Source: an uncultured Pelagibacteraceae bacterium
GTDB taxonomy: Bacteria; Pseudomonadota; Alphaproteobacteria; Pelagibacterales; Pelagibacteraceae
Reading direction: 5' to 3'
NCBI GenBank assembly: GCA_902591755.1
Contig: CACJBX010000004.1
Coordinates: forward strand, 62,001-126,000
DNA length: 64,000 nt
In this document: positions 56,313 through 64,000 of the stretch, one piece after another
Numbering within the stretch: position 1 is the first letter of the stretch
How the letters are laid out: every line of letters begins with the position of its first letter
The notes under the pieces: generated by a model
Databases searched by the model: none
Told to the model about the DNA's origin: nothing
What the model saw: only the letters and a program-made list of their open reading frames with translations
Program-made: the position numbers and the translations under genes

Positions 56313-56882
56313 ATGAATATTTTATTAATAATTGCTGCGATTTTTATAGCCACTGAAACTATTAACCCTGAAGTTGATGAGGGGAAAGAAATTCAAAAAA
56401 AAGAAGTGGTTACAGAAACAGTGGAAAACAAACCTTCTGAGGAAATAATTTCTGAGGCACAAGTAGCGGCAGAAGCTGAGGCTAGAGCAGCAGAAGCGCA
56501 AGCAGCAGCAGAAGCTGAGGCTAGAGCAGCAGCAGAAGCGCAAGCAGCGGCAGAAGCTGAGGCTAGAGCAGCAGAAGCGCAAGCAGCGGCAGAAGAAATA
56601 AATTACTTAAAGATAGCTTTATACATAGTTCTTTTATTAGCTGTTTTATCAGGTGCATTACTTTATTTTAGGAAAAGAGATAAGTCGCCATTGGAAAGCA
56701 AAGCTGTTCCACTTGAAAGGAAAGATGAACAACTGGTTCAAGAGGATATTCAGCCTGAAAATAAGGAGGTACACCCCGTTAAACAGGAAGCTCAACCTGA
56801 AATTAAAGAAGAACAGCCAATGGATGACACAAATAAAGAACCCACGAATTTCGAAGAAACTAATGAGGATGAAAAAAAATAA
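56313..56882 (+). CDS. Hypothetical protein: N-terminal hydrophobic segment, Ala/Glu-rich repeat helix, internal TM, acidic tail
   Basis: 189 aa; MNILLIIAAIFIA..., repeat VAAEAEARAAEAQ x3, TM LKIALYIVLLLAVLSGALLYF, tail rich in E/K/P/Q. Confidence 0.75.
   Translation: MNILLIIAAIFIATETINPEVDEGKEIQKKEVVTETVENKPSEEIISEAQVAAEAEARAAEAQAAAEAEARAAAEAQAAAEAEARAAEAQAAAEEINYLKIALYIVLLLAVLSGALLYFRKRDKSPLESKAVPLERKDEQLVQEDIQPENKEVHPVKQEAQPEIKEEQPMDDTNKEPTNFEETNEDEKK
56463..56594 (+). repeat. Tandem repeat, units 39/42/39 nt plus 12-nt partial
   Basis: Units 56463-56501, 56502-56543 (one extra gca codon), 56544-56582, then gcagcggcagaa; units nearly identical. Confidence 0.93.
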
Positions 56883-56909
56883 ACATCTTAAATACTCATA
56901 AGCATTATC

Positions 56910-57743
56910 TTAAATTTCTAGTTTGAAATCCATAGCAGGAGCACTATGTGTGATACTCCCAACAGAGATTCTGTCAACACCTGTTCTTGAAACTGATCTA
57001 ACATTTTTTAGAGTTATATTTCCAGACGCCTCAGTTTCATAATATTTTTTTGCAAGTTTTACACCCTCTCTAAGACTCTTAATGTTCATATTATCAAAAA
57101 GCACTGTATTGAATTTAAATCCCAAAATTGACTTTAGTTGTTTTAAATTATCGACCTCAACTGTTATTTTTCGTCCCTTTTTATTTTTAATTGCTTTTTT
57201 AACTAAAGATTTTAAATCTGAACTTGCTATGTGATTATCTTTAATTAAATACTCGTCGCTCAGATTAAATCTATGATTAGTACCACCACCCAATTTAACT
57301 GCATATTTTTGTAATACTCTTAAGTTTGGAATTGTTTTACGGGTACAGCAAATCTTACTTTTGCCTTTAGCATGTTTCACAAATTTATTAGTGTAACTAG
57401 CTATACCTGATATATGAGAAAGAAAATTTAGTGCAACTCTTTCACAAATTAATATATTTTTTGAATCACCTTTGATTATAGCAATAATTTGTCCCTTTTT
57501 AATCTGAGATCCATCTTTTTTTTTCATATGAAATTGGATCTTGTTGTCAAAAATTTTAAATGTATTTTTAGCAAACTCTATTCCACCAATTACTCCATTT
57601 TGATTTGCTATTATTTTAAATTTTTTAACACTACTTTTCTTTATAAGATTTGATGTGATATCCCCACCTGGATACAAATCCTCATTTAATGCAAGCTTAA
57701 CGGAATTTTCTATGAAACTTTTACTTAAAATTATTTTGGACAC
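56910..57743 (-). CDS. nadC: Nicotinate-nucleotide pyrophosphorylase
   Basis: ALNEDLYPGGDITSNLI, ERVALNFLSHISGIASYTNKFV, TRKTIPNLRVLQKYAVKLGGGTNHRFNLSDEYLIKDNH. Confidence 0.96.
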   Translation of the reverse strand: MSKIILSKSFIENSVKLALNEDLYPGGDITSNLIKKSSVKKFKIIANQNGVIGGIEFAKNTFKIFDNKIQFHMKKKDGSQIKKGQIIAIIKGDSKNILICERVALNFLSHISGIASYTNKFVKHAKGKSKICCTRKTIPNLRVLQKYAVKLGGGTNHRFNLSDEYLIKDNHIASSDLKSLVKKAIKNKKGRKITVEVDNLKQLKSILGFKFNTVLFDNMNIKSLREGVKLAKKYYETEASGNITLKNVRSVSRTGVDRISVGSITHSAPAMDFKLEI

Positions 57744-57748
57744 AGATA

Positions 57749-58738
57749 TTATCTGCCTATTTCAGCCATTCTCTCTACAGACTTTCTAGCTTTTTCGATT
57801 ATTTCATCTGACATTAAAATTTCATTTGTTTCATTCTTTAAACAATCTAAAATTTTAGGAAGAGTAATTCTTTTCATGTGGGGGCATAGGTTGCATGGTC
57901 TTATAAACTTAACATTTGGGTTATCTACTTGGACGTTGTCGCTCATAGAACACTCTGTTACCATCATAACTTTTTCTGGTTGATTGTCTTTTACATATTT
58001 TATCATTCCACTAGTCGAACCTGTAAAATCACTTGCATTAATTACGTCCGGTGGACACTCAGGATGCGCTATGACTTTTATACCTGGATTATTTTTTCTT
58101 ATTTCATTAATTTCACTATCATTAAACTTTTCATGCACCTCACATGTTCCTTTCCATGAGATAATTTCAACATCAGTTTGAGAGGCTACATATTTAGCAA
58201 GATAATCATCTGGTAAAAAAATTACTTTTTTAACACCCAGTGAATTTACAATTTTAACAGCATTCGCTGAAGTACAACAAACATCTGTCTCTGCTTTTAC
58301 ATCTGCTGATGTGTTTACGTATGAAACAACTGGAACACCTGGATTTTGTTTTTTTAATTTTCTTACATCTTCACCTGTTATTGATGAAGATAAAGAGCAG
58401 CCTGCTCTCATATCTGGTAATAATACTTTTTTATTGGGACTCATAAGTTTTGCTGTCTCGGCCATAAAATGCACACCACACATTACAATTATATCAGCTT
58501 TAGTCTTTGCAGCCTCAACCGCTAACGCAAGAGAGTCTGCGGAAAAATCTGATATTCCATGATATATTTCTGGCGTCTGATAATTGTGAGCAAGAATAAC
58601 CGCGTTCTTCTCTTTTTTAAGTTTATTTATTTCATAAATATAAGGTGCGTGAGTGGACCATTCAATTTCAGGAATAGTCTTTGAAATTTTTTGATAAATT
58701 GGCTGAGTTGCTTTTTTAATTTCAGGAGTAAATTCCAT
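57749..58738 (-). CDS. nadA: Quinolinate synthase
   Basis: VILAHNYQTPEIYHGISDFSADSLALAVEA, GVHFMAETAKLMSPNKKVLLPDMRAGCSL. Confidence 0.97.
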   Translation of the reverse strand: MEFTPEIKKATQPIYQKISKTIPEIEWSTHAPYIYEINKLKKEKNAVILAHNYQTPEIYHGISDFSADSLALAVEAAKTKADIIVMCGVHFMAETAKLMSPNKKVLLPDMRAGCSLSSSITGEDVRKLKKQNPGVPVVSYVNTSADVKAETDVCCTSANAVKIVNSLGVKKVIFLPDDYLAKYVASQTDVEIISWKGTCEVHEKFNDSEINEIRKNNPGIKVIAHPECPPDVINASDFTGSTSGMIKYVKDNQPEKVMMVTECSMSDNVQVDNPNVKFIRPCNLCPHMKRITLPKILDCLKNETNEILMSDEIIEKARKSVERMAEIGR

Positions 58739-58794
58739 AATTTAAATGTATCAACTTGAAAGATAATTGTCATTCAATTAATGTGACGCATAAG

Positions 58795-58880
58795 GCGGCC
58801 ATGCTGAAATTGGTAGACAGGCACGGTTGAGGGCCGTGTGGACCTAGTCCATGAGAGTTCAAATCTCTCTGGCCGCACCA
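58795..58880 (+). tRNA. tRNA-Leu (anticodon GAG), CCA encoded
   Basis: GCGGCCATGCTGAAATTGGTAGACAGGCACGGTTGAGGGCCGTGTGGACCTAGTCCATGAGAGTTCAAATCTCTCTGGCCGCACCA; long variable arm. Confidence 0.95.
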
Positions 58881-58881
58881 T

Positions 58882-59238
58882 TTAGATAGCTTTGTTTTTT
58901 TTTCTTAAAAACACTAATAATAAACAGCCTTTTTTTGAAAAAGATGAATGTTTTGAACCCGGTTTATACGAGATAAAATCACCTTTATTAAAAGTTGTAT
59001 TATCTTCATCCGTTAGTTCTCCATCCAAAACATAAAATTCCTCATAGTTTTGATGTTTATGTTTAAGACTTCTAGCACCGGGAGCCATCTTTAGTACATA
59101 ACTTCCTACACCAGTATTTTGATTATAAGATATTTTATGCCAACTCATTCCTGAAATTGGTTTTCCATAACTGTTAAATGGAGTAAATTTTAATTTTGAT
59201 GGATTTATAATTTTCCTATTTTTCACTAATTTAACCAA
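58882..59238 (-). CDS. Cupin-domain protein
   Basis: MAPGARSLKHKHQNYEEFYVLDGELTDEDNTTFNKGDFISYKPGSKHSSFSKKGCLLLVFL. Confidence 0.85.
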   Translation of the reverse strand: MVKLVKNRKIINPSKLKFTPFNSYGKPISGMSWHKISYNQNTGVGSYVLKMAPGARSLKHKHQNYEEFYVLDGELTDEDNTTFNKGDFISYKPGSKHSSFSKKGCLLLVFLRKKNKAI

Positions 59239-60113
59239 TAAGGTTTTAATACTTCAATATTTGCTTCACCACACTTAAATTCTTTATTGTATTCAAACTC
59301 CTTATCCTTAAATTTGATAAGGGCAAAACTAAATTTATTTGCTATCAAAACTTTACCAATTTCTACATTATTAGAGGTAATTGGGTCATTATTATTTATT
59401 GAGCCTTTTTTTACTTGAAGCGGCAATAATCTTTTGTTTAATTTATCTTTATTTTTAATACGTGAAGTATTTTCTTGGCCAATATAACAGCCCTTCTTAA
59501 AATCAATTGCATTAAGTTCCACAAAATTACACTCTATTCCAAATAATTTTTCTTGTAACTGGTCCATGTTGCTTTGAGGTATACCTAGCTCAAAGCTTAA
59601 TTTGTAGTATTCATCTATGTTAGAAGATTTAAGTTTCATTTTTTTTAGGGACATGTACAGTTTTTCAAGATTAGCAATAATTCTACCCCCCAATTTTTTA
59701 TTTCTTGGATCAAGAAGAACATGGTCCTCATTATATTTAGTGGTATATCCCAACTCATCTTTTGCACCTTCTATAGATAAGAATTTTTCATGATTAAAAG
59801 CAGCTACCACAAATTCATTACTAAGATTTAAGATTTCTACATCTGATCTTAGTTTGTACGTAACTAATTTTTTATAAAGCTGATCGACTATTCTTTTTTC
59901 ACAATCTAAAATGTATCCATCCTTATGTTTTATTACTATAAAATCAAATAAAAACTTTCCCTGAGGTGAAAGCAAAGAGGCAAAACAACTTTTACTTTCA
60001 TTTACCTTTTCAATGTCATTTGAGATTAGGTTTTGTAGAAATTTTTCAGAGTCTGGCCCATTAATATACAAGATACCCCTGTCCTCTAAAATATAAACTT
60101 TTTCTGTATTCAT
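59226..60113 (-). CDS. ygfZ: YgfZ-type folate-binding Fe-S cluster maintenance protein
   Basis: GPDSEKFLQNLISNDIEKV, SLLSPQGKFLFDFIV, KKGCYIGQENTSRI (KGCYxGQE motif). Confidence 0.9.
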   Translation of the reverse strand: MNTEKVYILEDRGILYINGPDSEKFLQNLISNDIEKVNESKSCFASLLSPQGKFLFDFIVIKHKDGYILDCEKRIVDQLYKKLVTYKLRSDVEILNLSNEFVVAAFNHEKFLSIEGAKDELGYTTKYNEDHVLLDPRNKKLGGRIIANLEKLYMSLKKMKLKSSNIDEYYKLSFELGIPQSNMDQLQEKLFGIECNFVELNAIDFKKGCYIGQENTSRIKNKDKLNKRLLPLQVKKGSINNNDPITSNNVEIGKVLIANKFSFALIKFKDKEFEYNKEFKCGEANIEVLKPYWLN

Positions 60114-60155
60114 AATTGATTAATATATAAATATAATATATCTATTTTCAAAACA

Positions 60156-61460
60156 ATGTTAGATCTAATCATTAAAGACGGTGAATGTTATATAAATGGC
60201 AATCTTGAGAAAAAAGATATCGGAATATCTAATAATAGAATTGTTGAGATTGGCGATCTGAAAGATAAATCCAAAGAAACATTTGATGCAAAAGGATTGA
60301 CTGTTTTGCCAGGTTGTATTGACACTCAAGTTCATTTTAGAGAGCCAGGATCTACTGATGCTGAGGATTTAAATTCAGGAAGTAAAGCAGCAGTAATGGG
60401 GGGAATAACTTCTGTTTTTGAGATGCCAAACACTAATCCACCAACAACAAATTTTGAGGAGTTCGATAAGAAAATTCAATTAGGAAAAGGAATGTTTTGT
60501 AATCATGCATTTTATTTTGGTGCTACAGCTGAAAATTATTCAACACTAGAAAAACTAAAAGGTCTAAAAGGGTGTTGTGGGATTAAACTTTTTGCAGGCT
60601 CTTCAACAGGAAATTTATTGGTTGATAAAGAGAAAGATATAGAAAAAGTTTTTGAACATGCATCTAAAGTAGTTGCTGTGCACTCCGAAGATGAGGAAAT
60701 ACTCAAGATTAGAAAAAAATTGATAGAAGAAGGCAATGTATTAAGTCATCCAATCTGGAGAAATGAAGAAGTTGCAATGTCCTCTACTCGAAGAATTGTT
60801 AAAATTGCAAAAAGGTTTAATAAAAGAGCACATATACTCCACATAACTACAAAAGAGGAAATTGATTTTCTTTCTCAAAATAAGGGATTAATTACTTTTG
60901 AAATTACGCCTCAACACTTAACTATTTACTCCCCAGATTGTTATAACAAACTTGGAACTTATGCACAAATGAACCCACCTATTAGAGACAAGTCACATTA
61001 CGATCGTCTCTGGTACGCGGTGAGAAATAATTATAATGATACAATTGGCTCAGATCATGCCCCTCATTTAAAAACTAACAAAGATAAGAAATATCCTAAT
61101 TCTCCCTCAGGAATGCCAGGAGTTCAAACCCTTCTTCCTGTAATGTTAAATCATGTGAACGAGGGTAAATTAAATTTGAAACAATTAATGAAACTTATTT
61201 GTGAAAATCCAGTAAAAATATTTGGCATACAAAACAAGGGATTTATCAAAAAAGGATATGATGCTGATTTTACGATAGTAGATTTAAATAAAGAAATTGA
61301 GATTAAAAATGAAAATATTCAAAGTAAATGTGGATGGTCACCATTTAACGGTGAAAAATTTAAAGGTTTTGCAGTAGCAACAATTGTTAATGGAAAAATT
61401 AAAATGAAAAACGGGAAAATCATAGGCGAACCCGAGGGAAAACCTTTGGAATTTAATTAA
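60156..61460 (+). CDS. pyrC: Dihydroorotase
   Basis: VLPGCIDTQVHFREPGSTDAEDLNSGSKAAVMGGITSVFEMPNTNP; IGSDHAPH. Confidence 0.93.
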   Translation: MLDLIIKDGECYINGNLEKKDIGISNNRIVEIGDLKDKSKETFDAKGLTVLPGCIDTQVHFREPGSTDAEDLNSGSKAAVMGGITSVFEMPNTNPPTTNFEEFDKKIQLGKGMFCNHAFYFGATAENYSTLEKLKGLKGCCGIKLFAGSSTGNLLVDKEKDIEKVFEHASKVVAVHSEDEEILKIRKKLIEEGNVLSHPIWRNEEVAMSSTRRIVKIAKRFNKRAHILHITTKEEIDFLSQNKGLITFEITPQHLTIYSPDCYNKLGTYAQMNPPIRDKSHYDRLWYAVRNNYNDTIGSDHAPHLKTNKDKKYPNSPSGMPGVQTLLPVMLNHVNEGKLNLKQLMKLICENPVKIFGIQNKGFIKKGYDADFTIVDLNKEIEIKNENIQSKCGWSPFNGEKFKGFAVATIVNGKIKMKNGKIIGEPEGKPLEFN

Positions 61461-61465
61461 TTTTA

Positions 61466-62542
61466 ATGAAAAATAAACTGCAGTCTTTTGAAACCTATAG
61501 AGGTTTTGCAGCTTTAATGATTGCTGCGGTACACTTTAACGTAAACTCTCCATTATCAACTCATTCTCTAGCAAATGGTCTTTTTGTTCATTTTTTTTTC
61601 ACCTTGAGTGGTTTCGTAATGTATTTAAATTATCATAATAAATTCATAGATTTAAATTCAGTTAAAAATTTTCTAAAAAAAAGATTTTATCGTTTATATC
61701 CATTACATTTATTATTTTTAATTATTTTTTTAGTTATTGAAATTAGTAAATACCTTGTACAAATTAAATATGGTTTGTTAGCAAATAACGTAGCTTTTTC
61801 TGTAAATAACTTAAAAACTTTTTTGGGAAATATATTTTTGATACAAACATTTTTTCATGATAATACCTTTAATACTCCAAGTTGGTCGATTTCTGCAGAA
61901 TATTATACATATATGATATTTGCTTTAATCTTATTTTTTATTAAAAAAACCAACCTTTTAATTTTTATTTCTTTAGTGAGTATCTTGGTATTTAGATTAA
62001 ATTCTGACATAGGTTTAGGTATTGAAAAAACCTATTTATCATTTTTAGATTGTATATACTGTTTTTTTATCGGGGTTTTTAGTTGCAAAATATATTTTAA
62101 ATACTCAAGTCTTGAAATATACAGAAAATATTATTCAATAATTACATTTTTCCTATTAATAGTTTCTGGTTTACTTATCATAAATATAAGTGGCAAATTT
62201 AGTTTTATAATCCCTGTATTTTTTGGCTTATTATTAATTTTTTCAGCAAATTTAAAAAATGAAAATATTTTAGGTAAAATAATATGTAACAAACTTTTTG
62301 TTTATTTGGGTAGCATAAGTTATTCAATATATATGTGTCATTTATTTGTTTTTTGGTGTTTAACGCAGTTTTTAAGGTTTGTAATTAGATTAGAAACGAT
62401 TGTGGATGATAATGGAATTACAAAACTTGACTTGAGCTTATTTGAGGCAAATATTATGGTAGTAATATCTTACACATTAACGATAGTATTATCTCATATA
62501 TTATATAATTATTTTGAAAAACGTTTTTATAGACCTAGTTGA
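61466..62542 (+). CDS. Acyltransferase family 3 membrane protein
   Basis: SFETYRGFAALMIAAVHFNVNSP, FVHFFFTLSGFVMYLNY, NTPSWSISAEYYTYMIFAL. Confidence 0.9.
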   Translation: MKNKLQSFETYRGFAALMIAAVHFNVNSPLSTHSLANGLFVHFFFTLSGFVMYLNYHNKFIDLNSVKNFLKKRFYRLYPLHLLFLIIFLVIEISKYLVQIKYGLLANNVAFSVNNLKTFLGNIFLIQTFFHDNTFNTPSWSISAEYYTYMIFALILFFIKKTNLLIFISLVSILVFRLNSDIGLGIEKTYLSFLDCIYCFFIGVFSCKIYFKYSSLEIYRKYYSIITFFLLIVSGLLIINISGKFSFIIPVFFGLLLIFSANLKNENILGKIICNKLFVYLGSISYSIYMCHLFVFWCLTQFLRFVIRLETIVDDNGITKLDLSLFEANIMVVISYTLTIVLSHILYNYFEKRFYRPS

Positions 62543-63659
62543 TATTATTAAATTCGACAACCTTGCCGATAACTTTTTTTATATCTGAACCTTTCATAGT
62601 TGGGTAAAAAGGCAATCTTACAAGACCATTATATACTTTATCTGTATTTATCATTGCGGTACGATTAAATTTCTTACCAAAAGAAGATTTATGTAATGGA
62701 AAATAATGGAAATAACAAAAAATTTTTTTTTTTTTCATATACAGAATAAATTTATCTCTAATTTTCTGATTTTTAAAAATTAATGCAAAAATATGATAAG
62801 CACTTCTATTTTTTTTATCGAACTTAAGTATTTTGAAGTTTTTTGAATTTATTTTTTTTAATCCCAGAAAATAAAAATTCCATATCTTTTTTCTCAAATT
62901 TTGAATCCTATCTGATTTTTTAAGCTGAGAAAAAACGAGTGCTGCTGGTAACTCTGCCGATCTAAACTCAGACCCTATATCTTTCCAAGAATAATATTTC
63001 TTTTTATTTGATATTAAGGATCTATCAGTACCTTTATCCAAAATTATTTTTGCTCTTCTTTTAAATTTCAAATTATTGATAGATAATGCACCACATTGTC
63101 CACCGACTAGATTTTTTGTTTCATGAAAACTAAATGTACCGAAGTCACCTATTGTGCCTAAATATTTTTTTTTAAATTTACCTCCAAATGAATGCGCACA
63201 ATCCTCAATTAAAAATAAATTATTTTTTCTTTTTAACTCCAAAAACTTATCCATATTACAAGAATTTCCACCATAATGTACTACAATTATAGCTTTAGTT
63301 TTTTTATTAATTTTTTTTTTTACAGATTTAAAATCCAAATTTGCATCATCTAAGTTTACATCCGCAAATACAGGTTTTGCACCTCTCAATAAAACAGCAT
63401 TAGCGGTTGATGTAAAAGTATATGAAGGCATAATTACTTCGTCATCTTTTTTAAGATTTATTAAAATCATTACAATTTCAAGAGCACTTGTGCAATTTTG
63501 AGTTAACGCAACAAATTTAGATTTTATTTTTTTCTTTATGTAATTTTCACATTGTTTTTGAAAATACCCATCTGCATATTTATTATTCTTAAAAACACTA
63601 TCTACATATTTTTTGTCTTCCGATGTTACAAATGGCCTATTGAAATCAATTATTTTCAT
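62535..63659 (-). CDS. DegT/DnrJ/EryC1/StrS aminotransferase, WecE/RffA-like sugar transaminase
   Basis: CTSALEIVMILINLKKDDEVIMPSYTFTSTANAVLLRGAKPVFADVNLDDANLDF; LFLIEDCAHSFGGKFKKKYLGTIGDFGTFSFHETKNLVGGQCGAL. Confidence 0.92.
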   Translation of the reverse strand: MKIIDFNRPFVTSEDKKYVDSVFKNNKYADGYFQKQCENYIKKKIKSKFVALTQNCTSALEIVMILINLKKDDEVIMPSYTFTSTANAVLLRGAKPVFADVNLDDANLDFKSVKKKINKKTKAIIVVHYGGNSCNMDKFLELKRKNNLFLIEDCAHSFGGKFKKKYLGTIGDFGTFSFHETKNLVGGQCGALSINNLKFKRRAKIILDKGTDRSLISNKKKYYSWKDIGSEFRSAELPAALVFSQLKKSDRIQNLRKKIWNFYFLGLKKINSKNFKILKFDKKNRSAYHIFALIFKNQKIRDKFILYMKKKKIFCYFHYFPLHKSSFGKKFNRTAMINTDKVYNGLVRLPFYPTMKGSDIKKVIGKVVEFNNIN

Positions 63660-64000
63660 TATTTGTAAAAACTAGTCAAAAATTTTGTAATTAAGTAATC
63701 AAAATTATAATTAAAAGACATACTCCCTTTTAAAATTTTTTTCAAATACTCAAATGAGTCGTTTCTTCTTTTAAACCAATTTTTTCCTAAAAATTGATAT
63801 TTTTTTGACTCTCCTAAACTCTCATAAAAAGTTAATTTTTCGCTTAATGTGTAAAATGACTCTTGATTAAAAAAAGAATACACACCCATTCTAAAGCCCA
63901 TCCAAACATTTTCAAAATTGTTTAAATACTTTTTGTTTGCTTCTAAGAAGTCTATCATAAATTTTTTTCTAAAAGAGATGCAGCTCTCTGGAGCTAAATA
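63659..64000 (-). CDS. Partial CDS, probable C-terminus of a glycosyltransferase (runs off right edge)
   Basis: Frame stays open past ATG 63958 to window end: YLAPESCISFRKKFMIDFLEANKKYL...; the APESCISFRK stretch resembles GT2 enzymes. Confidence 0.55.
   Translation of the reverse strand, partial: YLAPESCISFRKKFMIDFLEANKKYLNNFENVWMGFRMGVYSFFNQESFYTLSEKLTFYESLGESKKYQFLGKNWFKRRNDSFEYLKKILKGSMSFNYNFDYLITKFLTSFYK

Noticed and set aside
56325-56582. 85-aa cysteine/serine-rich minus-strand ORF (MRFCCSSLSFCRCLRFCCCSS...)
   Set aside because: It is the reverse complement of the Ala/Glu tandem repeat in the plus-strand protein; open frame is a by-product of repeat codons.

Overview
AT-rich, densely packed bacterial chromosome segment with about 70 protein-coding genes. 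Gene content and order (carA, yqeY, dnaG, rpoD, 5S, rpmJ, pntAB, tol-pal, ftsH-folP-glmM, ppdK) suggest an alphaproteobacterium, most likely SAR11/Pelagibacterales; this is an inference, not a tested placement. Most of the window is ordinary core metabolism. Accessory parts: (i) a 6.3 kb surface-polysaccharide block (two GT2s, a WecA-like transferase, a large polytopic membrane protein, gmd, fcl) between rpoD and an isolated 5S rRNA gene; (ii) a second sugar/acyltransferase block starting at ~61.5 kb and running off the right edge; (iii) a small membrane protein with a GC-rich 39/42-bp tandem repeat. Best items for follow-up: the orphan 5S fused closely to rpmJ and a 36-aa COX-IV-like peptide; a RuvC-like resolvase of phage/MOC1-like appearance in the yebC-tolQ slot where ruvA/ruvB would be expected; several convergent gene pairs that share a stop codon, plus all three tRNAs ending 1-2 bp from a convergent CDS stop; and the tandem-repeat protein. 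I found no CRISPR array, prophage, transposon or clear defence system, and no strong evidence for a wholly new multi-gene system.
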